64,000 nucleotides of DNA, taken from positions 186,001 through 250,000 of the forward strand of contig JAEUHI010000077.1 of the NCBI GenBank assembly GCA_016795385.1. Reading direction: 5' to 3'. The notes below the pieces were generated by a model. It saw nothing but the letters and a program-made list of their open reading frames with translations. It did no database searches and was not told where the DNA came from. The position numbers and the translations under genes were made by a program. The DNA comes from Verrucomicrobiales bacterium. GTDB taxonomy: Bacteria > Verrucomicrobiota > Verrucomicrobiia > Verrucomicrobiales > DEV007. This document shows positions 55,739 through 63,298 of the stretch, piece by piece; position 1 is the stretch's first letter; each line of letters starts with the position of its first letter.

Positions 55739-56430
55739 GTACGAGCCTTCCAGCCACCGTCGTCCGCGATGAGAATCCCGTCCTCCCTGGTGACTTGGTC
55801 AGGATCCCGGGAGGCAGCTTTCTCATGGGCGGGCGCGAGGACGACAAGTTCGCCAGTGCGATCGAGCTGCCCCGGCGCGAGGTGGCGGTGGCGGACTTCC
55901 TCCTCGGACGATTCCCCGTCACCGAGGCGCAGTGGGCCGCCTTTCGCGGAACTGCGTCCGACTCCGCCCTGCCCGTCGTCGGCATCTCGTGGCACGAGGC
56001 GGGGGAGTACGCCGACTGGTTTGCCATGAAAGCCGGACTGCCCTGCCGCCTGCCGACGGAAGCCGAGTGGGAGTATGCCTGCCGCGGCGGATCCGGGACG
56101 ATCTTTCCCGGGGGAAATGATCTCTCCCCGGCGGAGGCGAACTTTCTCTACGACGAATCGGGCCAGCCTGTCGGGGTGGGGCGACGGCTCCCGGTTGGCT
56201 CCTTCGCCCCGAATGCCTTCGGCCTCCACGACATGACCGGCAATGTCTGCGAATGGACCGCCGATTCCTGGCGGAGCCTCTCCGGAACCGATCCTGACAA
56301 ACGCACCATCCGCGGGGGCGCGTGGGATCACCTCCCCCGTCTCCTCCGCTGCTCCTGGCGCGACTGGGCTCCCGTCGATGCGCGCTTCGACAACCTCGGC
56401 TTCCGACTCGCCGCTTCTCTTCCCCGATAA
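55735..56430 (+). CDS. SUMF1/FGE-like protein 1
   Basis: I choose a TTG start at 55735 because TTGA overlaps the previous stop, copying the ATGA overlaps of the rest of the operon; there is no suitable ATG. The 231-residue protein has the formylglycine-generating-enzyme-sulfatase fold: IPGGSFLMGGREDDKF, LPTEAEWEYACRGGSG, GLHDMTGNVCEWTADSW and TIRGGAWDHLPRLLR. The paired catalytic cysteines of true FGE are not at the expected place. It may be an iron- or substrate-binding partner. Cytoplasmic. Confidence 0.8.
   Translation: MSTSLPATVVRDENPVLPGDLVRIPGGSFLMGGREDDKFASAIELPRREVAVADFLLGRFPVTEAQWAAFRGTASDSALPVVGISWHEAGEYADWFAMKAGLPCRLPTEAEWEYACRGGSGTIFPGGNDLSPAEANFLYDESGQPVGVGRRLPVGSFAPNAFGLHDMTGNVCEWTADSWRSLSGTDPDKRTIRGGAWDHLPRLLRCSWRDWAPVDARFDNLGFRLAASLPR
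56293..56301 (-). repeat. TTTGTCAGG word, copy 12
   Basis: Inside SUMF1-like gene 1; codes Asp-Pro-Asp-Lys-Arg. Followed by AT. Confidence 0.9.
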
Positions 56431-57293
56431 TGGAAATCCAACTTTTCAAAACCCTCTGGGGCCACGAAGGCACCCTCGCCGAAGCCGCCGTGCTCTGCCA
56501 CGAAGCCGGCTTCCACGGCATCGAAGGCCCCGTCCCGTCCGATCCCGGCGAGCGCGAGGCCTTCATCGCCACCCTCGGCGAGGCCTCCCTCGATCTCATC
56601 GCCGAAGTCTGCACCGCCACGCCGCCCGGTTTCTACGTGCCGACTCCGGGTGCGACGCCAGCAGACCACCTGCGGTCGCTCCGCGAGGGGATCGAACGCA
56701 GCCTGCCCGCCTCTCCGCGCTTCATCAACACGATGGCCGGATCCGATGCCTGGACCTTCCGCGAGAAGGTCGATTTCCACGCCGCCATCGTTTCTCTCGA
56801 GGCCGAATACGGCATCGCCATCAGCGTCGAGACCCATCGGGGTCGTCCCCTCAACAGCGCCTGGGTCGCCCGCGACATACTCCTCGAGGTACCCGGCCTG
56901 AAGCTGACCTGCGACTTCAGCCACTTCGTCGTCGTCGCGGAGCGGCTCGTGATGGACGAGCACCCTGACATTCTCACCCTGTGCGCCGACCACGCCTTCC
57001 ATCTCCAAACCCGCGTCGGCTACAACCAGGGTCCCCAAGTGCCCGACCCGCGCGCCCCCGAGCACGCCGGCGACCTCGCTGCCCACGAACGTTGGTGGGA
57101 CGAGATCTGGGAAAGCCAGCTCCGCCGTGGCTTCACCGTCTCGACCCTCACGCCCGAGTTCGGTCCCGACGGTTATCTCCACTGCGAGCCCTTCACCCGG
57201 AAGCCCGTCGCCGATCTCTGGGATGTGAACCGCTGGATCGCCCTGCGTCAGCGCGACCGCTTTCAAGAACTCCACCCTGACAAGACCACATGA
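56430..57293 (+). CDS. Sugar phosphate isomerase/epimerase-like TIM-barrel protein
   Basis: ATG 56430 shares a base with the previous stop. The 287-residue protein begins LFKTLWGHEGTLAEAAVLCHEAGF and has the family's metal-site segments: FINTMAGSDAW, AISVETHRGRPLNSAW, LKLTCDFSHFVVVAER and HLQTRVGYNQGPQV. These supply the Glu, Asp, His and Glu typical of AP-endonuclease-2/xylose-isomerase-like barrels. The reaction may be an isomerisation or C-C cleavage in the operon's pathway. It is coupled to the next gene by ATGA. Confidence 0.82.
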   Translation: MEIQLFKTLWGHEGTLAEAAVLCHEAGFHGIEGPVPSDPGEREAFIATLGEASLDLIAEVCTATPPGFYVPTPGATPADHLRSLREGIERSLPASPRFINTMAGSDAWTFREKVDFHAAIVSLEAEYGIAISVETHRGRPLNSAWVARDILLEVPGLKLTCDFSHFVVVAERLVMDEHPDILTLCADHAFHLQTRVGYNQGPQVPDPRAPEHAGDLAAHERWWDEIWESQLRRGFTVSTLTPEFGPDGYLHCEPFTRKPVADLWDVNRWIALRQRDRFQELHPDKTT

Positions 57294-58525
57294 CCACCGC
57301 CGCTCCTCCCTCGCCCGTCTATCATTTTCCCAAAGCCAGCCCCGTTCCCGACGGGATCGAGGCGCTCTTTTCGCAGGTCCTCGAAGCTGCCGCGCTGCCG
57401 CGGGAAAAGGCGCAATCGTCTCCCGCCGGGATCTACACCTCCCCCGAGTTTCTCGATTTCGAGACCCAGGCGATCTTCCGCAAGGAGTGGATCTCCCTCG
57501 CCCACGTCTCGCAGGTGCCGAACCCCGGCGACTACCTCCGCGTCGACCTTTGCGGCGAACCCATGCTCGTGACCCGCGGCAAGGACGACGTCGTGCGTGT
57601 CCTCTCCCGCGTCTGTCGCCACCGCGGCATGGATCTCATGCCCGAAGGCGGCAGCCTGCCCAACCGGGGCAACCAGCGCGTCATCCTTTGTCCCTACCAC
57701 CTCTGGAGCTATGATCTCAATGGACGGATGTTAGGGGCGCCCGAGATGCAGCAGGCCGACGGTTTTGACCGCAGCGAGGTCTGCCTGCACCAGTTCCGCA
57801 GCGAGATCTGGGAGGGTTTCGTCTTCGTCACGCTCAATCCGGAGGCCCCGCCGCTCGCGGAGAAGTTCGGACGTCTCCGCAGCGAATTCCTTTCCGGCTG
57901 GAACATGGGCGAAGCGAAGCTCGTCTGGGACCAGCATTGGGACTGTGGCTTCAACTGGAAAATCCTCCTCGAGAACTTCATGGAGGCCTACCACCACCTC
58001 GGCGCCCATCGCAAGACGCTCGAGCCCTTCCTGCCCGCGAAGGGTTGCTGGACCGTGCCCGAAGATCCCGACTTCTCGGCGATGCACCTGCCTCTGCGAC
58101 CCGACCTCGTCGAGACGATCCGCACCACCGGAGAGGCGGGCACCACGATGACTCCCTTCCCCGGGCTCGGGGTCGAGGATTACACCGAGTGGTGGGTCTT
58201 CCTTGGCTATCCGACCTTCCTCCTCTTCACCGCGCCCGACCGCGTCTACTGGTATCGGCTCCTGCCGACCGGACCGGAGACGTGCAGCCTAACCACCACT
58301 TTGCTCGTCCACCCGGCGACGATGGAGCGCGCGGACTACAACGAGCTCTATCAAAGCGAGATCGAAGCCGCGATCAACTTCCACCTCGAGGACATGGAGG
58401 TGTGCGCCGCGACGCAGAACGGGATGCGCTCCAGCGCCTACGAACCCGGACGCCTCAGCCACCTCGAGGAGCCGATCTGGCAATTTCAGCGCTACCTCGC
58501 CAACAAGATCCGCGAGTTCGCATGA
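57290..58525 (+). CDS. Rieske-type ring-hydroxylating oxygenase, alpha subunit
   Basis: A 411-residue oxygenase. The Rieske [2Fe-2S] ligands are CRHRGMDL and CPYHLWSYDLNG (Cys/His pairs near residues 107 and 128). The non-haem iron site has NWKILLENFMEAYHHLGAHRKT. The family oxidises aromatic rings or demethylates betaines; NWK..ENF.E.YH is shared with choline/glycine-betaine/carnitine-type oxygenases. No reductase or ferredoxin gene is in the operon, so electrons must come from an unlinked partner. Overlaps both neighbours by four bases. Confidence 0.92.
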   Translation: MTTAAPPSPVYHFPKASPVPDGIEALFSQVLEAAALPREKAQSSPAGIYTSPEFLDFETQAIFRKEWISLAHVSQVPNPGDYLRVDLCGEPMLVTRGKDDVVRVLSRVCRHRGMDLMPEGGSLPNRGNQRVILCPYHLWSYDLNGRMLGAPEMQQADGFDRSEVCLHQFRSEIWEGFVFVTLNPEAPPLAEKFGRLRSEFLSGWNMGEAKLVWDQHWDCGFNWKILLENFMEAYHHLGAHRKTLEPFLPAKGCWTVPEDPDFSAMHLPLRPDLVETIRTTGEAGTTMTPFPGLGVEDYTEWWVFLGYPTFLLFTAPDRVYWYRLLPTGPETCSLTTTLLVHPATMERADYNELYQSEIEAAINFHLEDMEVCAATQNGMRSSAYEPGRLSHLEEPIWQFQRYLANKIREFA

Positions 58526-59313
58526 GCGGATTCTTCTCCCTCGGCGGGAAGGTCGCCGTCGTCACCGGAGGCAGCTCCGGGATCGGCGCGGCCATCGTCA
58601 CGCGATTCCGCGCCGCCGGTGCCGTCGTCGTGATCGCCGACCGACTCGAACCGCCGGAGGAGAAGGGGGAGTTTGTCAGGGTCGACGTTTCGAGCGAAGC
58701 CGAGGTCTCTTCGGCGCTCGAATCGGTCGTCGCGAAACACGGCAATCTCGATCTCCTCGTGAACAACGCCGGTATCCAGCCACTCGGGGTGCGGTTCGAA
58801 GACCTTACCGAATCCGTCGTGCGGCGGACTTTCGACGTCAACGTGAACGGCACCATCTGGGGCATCAAACACGGCTCGCGCCTCCTCTCGCCGGGCGGCC
58901 GCATCGTCAATCTCTCCTCCTTCGTCGGTCTCCTCGGCGTGCCGGCGGGCACCGCCTACGCCGCCTCGAAAGCGGCCGTCGCCCATCTCACGAAATGCGC
59001 CGCGCTCGAGCTCGCTCCGCGTGCCATCACCGTGAATGCGATCGCCCCGGGCACGATCCGCACTCCCGCGGTCGAGGGCATCCCGGACAATCCCGAGATT
59101 CCCTTCGCCGAATCGCGCACGCCGATGGGACGTCTCGGCATGCCCGCCGAGGTCGCGGCCGCGGCGCATTTCCTCTGTTCCGACGAGGCCTCCTTCATCA
59201 CCGGCGTGATTCTCCCGGTCGATGGCGGCATCGCCGCCGGTTGGGAGCGCTACGACCTCACCCTTCCCTCCGAGATTTCCCCCGACGGCTCCTGGCATGA
59301 CCCTGAATCCTGA
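58522..59313 (+). CDS. Short-chain dehydrogenase/reductase
   Basis: A 263-residue classical SDR: cofactor motif VVTGGSSGIGAA, NNAG (LLVNNAGIQPLG), Ser and the Tyr-Lys pair (IVNLSSFVGL, AYAASKAAVAHLTK), and the family tail GVILPVDGGIAAGW. The Asp after beta-2 (VVVIADRLEPP) suggests NAD(H). It probably oxidises an alcohol made by the oxygenase. Its stop lies inside the next gene: the overlap is 17 bases, and a TTTGTCAGG word straddles it. Confidence 0.92.
   Translation: MSGFFSLGGKVAVVTGGSSGIGAAIVTRFRAAGAVVVIADRLEPPEEKGEFVRVDVSSEAEVSSALESVVAKHGNLDLLVNNAGIQPLGVRFEDLTESVVRRTFDVNVNGTIWGIKHGSRLLSPGGRIVNLSSFVGLLGVPAGTAYAASKAAVAHLTKCAALELAPRAITVNAIAPGTIRTPAVEGIPDNPEIPFAESRTPMGRLGMPAEVAAAAHFLCSDEASFITGVILPVDGGIAAGWERYDLTLPSEISPDGSWHDPES
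58672..58680 (+). repeat. TTTGTCAGG word, copy 13
   Basis: Inside the SDR gene; read as Phe-Val-Arg. Followed by GT. Confidence 0.9.
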
Positions 59314-60169
59314 CAAATACCTCCCTCCCCCGCGCTTCATCTGGCCCGAGGGCAAGCGCTGCGCCGTGATGCTCTGTTTCGACGTCGATGGCGAGACCAC
59401 CGCCCTCTCCGAGGATCCCGAACTGGCACGGCGCCTCACGACAATGTCGCAGTGCGAATATGGTCCCACCGTCGGAGTGCCGCGTCTCCTCGGGCTGATC
59501 GATCATCTCGGCGTGCCCGCGACCTTCTTCATCCCTTCCTTCATCGCGATGAAACATCCCGAAATGACCCGCGCCATCGCCGCGTCGGGTCATGAGATCG
59601 GAGCGCATGGCCACCTTCACGAGAAGCTCGCCTACCTGAATCCGGAGGAAGAGCGCGACGTGCTCCGCCTCAGTCTCGGCATCCTCGAGGAAGTGACCGG
59701 AAAACGTCCCGCCGGATTCCGCGCTCCCTGGTTCGAAATCAACCCGGGCACGACCGATCTCCTCGTCAGCGAAGGGTTCCTCTACAATGCCAGCCTCATG
59801 AGCGACGACGTTCCCTTCATCCACGGCAACGGGCTCGTCGAGATCCCCGGGCAGTGGATGCTCGAGGATTGGGAGCAGTTCGCCTTCAATCCCGATCCGG
59901 CCTGGGGCGTCATCCCCGAGGATTGTGAAAAAGTCTATCGGCTCTGGTGGGACGAGTTCGAGGCGATGCGGGACTTCGGCTGCTGTTTCGTCCTCACCCT
60001 GCATCCCTGGCTGAGCGGGCGTCCCTCGCGCGTCCGTCTCCTCGAGCGTCTCCTCCGCGACATCGCCGCGGCAGGCGACGTGTGGTTTTGTCAGGGTGAA
60101 GAACTGGCCCGATGGGTCCTCGCCAATCCGGGCGCGCGCCGCGTCCTCGACTTCGATGCCCGGGGATGA
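59297..60169 (+). CDS. Polysaccharide-deacetylase-fold amidohydrolase
   Basis: A 290-residue NodB-homology protein without a signal peptide. Metal motifs are CFDVDGETTAL (Asp) and SGHEIGAHGHLHEKLAY (two His); FRAPWFEINPGT follows. The FDVDGE form and cytoplasmic location resemble HpPgdA/PuuE-type members that act on cyclic amides or imides rather than on polymers. Within a Rieske/SDR operon it could open an amide ring. A TTTGTCAGG word is read NPDKY at the start and another FCQGE near the end. Confidence 0.85.
   Translation: MTLNPDKYLPPPRFIWPEGKRCAVMLCFDVDGETTALSEDPELARRLTTMSQCEYGPTVGVPRLLGLIDHLGVPATFFIPSFIAMKHPEMTRAIAASGHEIGAHGHLHEKLAYLNPEEERDVLRLSLGILEEVTGKRPAGFRAPWFEINPGTTDLLVSEGFLYNASLMSDDVPFIHGNGLVEIPGQWMLEDWEQFAFNPDPAWGVIPEDCEKVYRLWWDEFEAMRDFGCCFVLTLHPWLSGRPSRVRLLERLLRDIAAAGDVWFCQGEELARWVLANPGARRVLDFDARG
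59309..59317 (-). repeat. TTTGTCAGG word, copy 14
   Basis: Straddles the SDR stop codon and reads Asn-Pro-Asp-Lys in the overlapping deacetylase-like gene. Followed by AT. Confidence 0.9.
60087..60095 (+). repeat. TTTGTCAGG word, copy 15
   Basis: Inside the deacetylase-like gene; read as Phe-Cys-Gln-Gly. Followed by GT. Confidence 0.9.
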
Positions 60170-60828
60170 TCGTGCCGCCGACCATCGTCGTCGCCGGCGG
60201 CGACTTTTTCCTCGGGGCGTTGCCTCAGGACAAATACGCCAACACCACCGAACTCCCGCGCCGCCGCGTCGCGGTCGAGTCCTTCGAGTTGGGAAAATAC
60301 CCGGTGACGAACCGCGAGTGGGCCGCCTTTGCTCCCGGTCACCACGCGGCGCCCGACCTGCCGGTCACCAACGTCGCCCGGCAAGAGGCGCAGGCCTATG
60401 TGGCGTGGTTGAGCCGCGGGACCGGCGAACGCTGGCGGCTCCCCACCGAGATCGAGTGGGAATATGCCTGTCGCGCCGGCAGTGAAACGCTCTTCCCCCA
60501 AGGCGATGATCTTGCACCGGCCGACGCGAATTTCCTCTACGACGAATCGATCGAGCGGGTCGGACCAGGGGGCCTCACGCCCGTCGGCACCTATCCTGCA
60601 AATGCCTGGGGTTTCCACGATCTCCTCGGCAACGTGAACGAATGGACCGCTTCTCCCTGGACCCCGTCCCACGAGCCCGACGCCATGATCGTGCCCGGCT
60701 TCTTCACGATCCGCGGCGGATCGTGGGATGGGCTCCCGAGGCTCCTGCGCCCATCGTGGCGGGATGGTGTGGCGGAGACAACGCGATGCGATCACCTGGG
60801 GTTCCGGGTGGTGCGGGGTGGTGAATAG
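60166..60828 (+). CDS. SUMF1/FGE-like protein 2
   Basis: A 220-residue paralogue of the gene at 55735, coupled to the previous gene by ATGA. Parallel blocks are GGDFFLGALPQDKY, LPTEIEWEYACRAGSE, ANFLYDESIERVG, GFHDLLGNVNEWTAS and TIRGGSWDGLPRLLRPSWRD. It too lacks the paired FGE cysteines, and Cys-to-Asn in GNVNEW distinguishes it from its sister. The two may form a heteromer. It is the last gene of the operon. Confidence 0.82.
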   Translation: MIVPPTIVVAGGDFFLGALPQDKYANTTELPRRRVAVESFELGKYPVTNREWAAFAPGHHAAPDLPVTNVARQEAQAYVAWLSRGTGERWRLPTEIEWEYACRAGSETLFPQGDDLAPADANFLYDESIERVGPGGLTPVGTYPANAWGFHDLLGNVNEWTASPWTPSHEPDAMIVPGFFTIRGGSWDGLPRLLRPSWRDGVAETTRCDHLGFRVVRGGE

Positions 60829-60907
60829 CCTTCATTCCTGTTCCGACACGTTCGTTGTTTCAAGCCAACAGCGGTCGCCCCATCCACACGTCGCGAACCC
60901 CTTCGCT

Positions 60908-61651
60908 CTAGGCCGCGCCGGCAAAACGCAGGTTCGTCGTCCAGGGCTGTCGCACTCTTTCCAGAAAACCAGCCATGGTGAGCGACCTCAGGGTGAGCGA
61001 ATGGCACCGCCAGGGTTCGTGCCAGACGCGGAAGGCGAGGGGACGAATTCCGGCGGCGGTGTAGGCGACATACCGTTCCTGGAGAAACTCTTCGCGGCTC
61101 CCGGGTGGGGCGGTGGTCTCCTCGTTTCCAAGCGCTCCCGCAAAGGTTCCGCTCACACCCTCGGCGACGACCGTTCCCGAAACGGTGTTTGGGCTGTTTT
61201 GATAGGATAGCGTGCCCCGACGATAAGGCAGGCCGAAGGTCGAGGGACCGAGACGCACGGCGAGCGTGTGATCGAGCCATTCGTGCACGAAGAAGATGCC
61301 CGGGCCATGCGGTCCGTGCACGTAGGTGCGGAGATTCAGAAAGCGTTGCGTCGCCAGCGGCGCGGTCATCCACGAGGTCAGCCGACCGCCGAAGGCGGGG
61401 CGGAAACGGCGCATCGTGAAGGCGACGAGCGAGACGAAGGCTCGACCTTCGAATCGATCCAGCGGGAAGGGCACGACTTCCTGCAGGTTGTCCGGATCGA
61501 CCTCGAAATGGAGGAAGGTCAGTCCGGTCCAGTCGGCGAGAAACACGGTCCCGCCGCGGTGCCGGAGCATGGCCTCACGCGCCTCATCCGACAGGGTCGA
61601 ACGCGCCACCCGACCCTCTTCGGTCGCGGTGGTGGCAGGACCCGGATTCAT
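60908..61651 (-). CDS. DUF2071 (YqjF-like) protein
   Basis: A 247-residue protein matching the DUF2071 family: LHFEVDPDNLQEVVPFPL, RAFVSLVAFTMRRFRPAF, LNLRTYVHGPHGPGIFFVHEW and LGPSTFGLPYRRG. The family fold resembles acetoacetate decarboxylase but function is unknown. It is the last gene of a three-gene minus-strand operon with a GbsR-type regulator and an epimerase. Confidence 0.82.
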   Translation of the reverse strand: MNPGPATTATEEGRVARSTLSDEAREAMLRHRGGTVFLADWTGLTFLHFEVDPDNLQEVVPFPLDRFEGRAFVSLVAFTMRRFRPAFGGRLTSWMTAPLATQRFLNLRTYVHGPHGPGIFFVHEWLDHTLAVRLGPSTFGLPYRRGTLSYQNSPNTVSGTVVAEGVSGTFAGALGNEETTAPPGSREEFLQERYVAYTAAGIRPLAFRVWHEPWRCHSLTLRSLTMAGFLERVRQPWTTNLRFAGAA

Positions 61652-61657
61652 GGCGGT

Positions 61658-62653
61658 TCAACGGGCGAAGGTCTGCACCCACTCGCGTTCCTTGGCTTCG
61701 GCCGGTGGCGCGAGAAGGAGATCGGCGAGGGCGTCCTCCAGTTCGTGATAACGGAAACGAAAACCGAGTCCATGGATGCGACAGGGGAGCCCGCGGCGTC
61801 CGTTGAGGGCGAGGTCGGGATCGGTGTTGATGATGGGAGCCACCGCTCGCACCATCCACGCCGGTGTCGGCAGACCGACGGGCACCTTGAGAGTGCGGCG
61901 GAGGGTCTCCATGAATTCGGCGTTCGTGACCGGTTGCAGTCCCGTCGCATTGCAGATGCCGTGGACAGCGGGATTGCGGATCGCCTCGAGGAAGAGGCGC
62001 ATCATGTCCTCGAGATGGATCCAACTGATCCACTGGCGTCCCGATCCGATGCGGCCGCCGAAGCCGAGTTTCGCGATCCGCGCGAGGGTTGGCAGGGCTC
62101 CGCCGTCGCGTCCGAGGACAAATCCGATCCGCAGGGCGGCCCAGCGCATCTCGGGACGGATCGAGCGGCCGAGCGCTTCCTCCCAAGCGACACAGACGTC
62201 GGTGGGAAATTCATCGGGGACATAGGCCGACTCCTCGCAGATGCGGTCGCCGGCGTTGCCGTAGATGGCGAGGCTGGTGGCCTGCACCCAGACCGCGGGC
62301 GGGCGGTAGGCGAGGCGCAGGGCGGCCCCGAGAGCCTCGCACGAATCGACGCGCGATCGCACGATTTCCTCGCGGTTCTTCTCCGTACGGCGGCAGTCGA
62401 CGGGTTTGCCGGTCAGGTTCACGAGGGCGGCGGCGCCGTCGAGGAGGACGGCCCAGGATTCCTCGACGGTCCGGCCATCCCATCGCACCGCGCGTCCCGC
62501 GCCTTGGTAAGCGGAGGGATCGCGGGTGAGGACGACGACTTCGTAGCCCTCCTCTTCGAGCTTGCGGGCGAGGGCCCGGCCGAGGAAGCCGCTGCCGCCG
62601 GCGAGGACGACGCGACCGCTTTCCGTGGTCATTCTGTCAGGAGCCGTCTTCAT
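61658..62653 (-). CDS. NAD(P)-dependent epimerase, TIGR01777 (YfcH-like) type
   Basis: A 331-residue extended-SDR protein. Cofactor loop VVLAGGSGFLGRALARKL, then LVNLTGKPVDCRRTEKNR, WVQATSLAIYGNAGD with the catalytic Tyr, and the family tail (WISWIHLEDMMRLFLEAI, GICNATGLQPVTNAEF). Members are called YfcH or SulA-like nucleotide-sugar epimerases; the substrate is not known. Its ATG overlaps the regulator stop by four bases. An alternative ATG at 62632 drops seven residues. Confidence 0.9.
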   Translation of the reverse strand: MKTAPDRMTTESGRVVLAGGSGFLGRALARKLEEEGYEVVVLTRDPSAYQGAGRAVRWDGRTVEESWAVLLDGAAALVNLTGKPVDCRRTEKNREEIVRSRVDSCEALGAALRLAYRPPAVWVQATSLAIYGNAGDRICEESAYVPDEFPTDVCVAWEEALGRSIRPEMRWAALRIGFVLGRDGGALPTLARIAKLGFGGRIGSGRQWISWIHLEDMMRLFLEAIRNPAVHGICNATGLQPVTNAEFMETLRRTLKVPVGLPTPAWMVRAVAPIINTDPDLALNGRRGLPCRIHGLGFRFRYHELEDALADLLLAPPAEAKEREWVQTFAR

Positions 62654-63189
62654 TTCATCAATGCCCCGATCGATTTCGCGATCTTGTCGCCCATGCGGAT
62701 CGCCTGGATCGCCGATTTGGTGGGGAGGCGATCCATCTTGGTGTAGAAGTCGCTGACGAGTTCAAAGAAGCCGAGGAGCGACTCGAGCTGTTCCTTCGCG
62801 TGGGCATCGGCGGGATTGTCGGTCGCCCCGGCCTCGTTGGCGCAGGCGCGCAGACGCACGAGGGTGGGATCGATCTCCCGCTTTTTCCGCTCGGCGGCGA
62901 TGACGCGGAAGAGCTCGTAGACATCCTGGATCGATTCGAAATGATCGCGGCGGTCGCCGGGCAGGTGCACGACCTTCACGATGCCCCAGTTCTGCAGTTC
63001 CTTGAGGCTGTTGCTCACGTTCGAGCGCGCCACGCCGAGTTGGTCGCAGATCTCTTCGGCATGGAGAGGCCGGTCGGAGATGAAGAGAAGGGCGTGGATC
63101 TGGGCAACGGTGCGGTTGATACCCCACTTGGTCCCCATCTCGCCCCAATGGAGGATGAAGTGCTGCGCGAAGGGTGGAAGGTCTTTCAT
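62650..63189 (-). CDS. GbsR/MarR-family transcription regulator
   Basis: ATG 63189 gives a 179-residue winged-helix protein: HFILHWGEMGTKWGINRTVAQI, ALLFISDRPLHAEEICDQLGVARSN as DNA-binding helices, then a helical dimer domain. This is the GbsR layout, which controls osmoprotectant genes in Bacillus, though here it leads an epimerase/DUF2071 operon. A perfect palindrome 8 bases before its start is the likely autoregulatory site. A longer upstream frame is not supported. Confidence 0.88.
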   Translation of the reverse strand: MKDLPPFAQHFILHWGEMGTKWGINRTVAQIHALLFISDRPLHAEEICDQLGVARSNVSNSLKELQNWGIVKVVHLPGDRRDHFESIQDVYELFRVIAAERKKREIDPTLVRLRACANEAGATDNPADAHAKEQLESLLGFFELVSDFYTKMDRLPTKSAIQAIRMGDKIAKSIGALMK

Positions 63190-63196
63190 TTCGATT

Positions 63197-63216
63197 ATTT
63201 CTGTCTTTACAGAAAT
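63197..63216. promoter_or_regulatory. Operator-like palindrome of the GbsR-type regulator
   Basis: ATTTCTGT-CTTT-ACAGAAAT is a perfect 8-base inverted repeat with a 4-base centre, 7 bases from the regulator's start codon. It stands in an AT-richer promoter region and resembles the TTTCTGT/ACAGAAA-like sites of GbsR relatives. Binding here would block initiation. Confidence 0.65.
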
Positions 63217-63298
63217 GGAGAAAGGTAGTTTGGCAAGAGGAACTTTCCATTGTCTGGAAAAAAGCCGGGCGGCGTGGAGGGGAGCCTGCACCCGCGCA

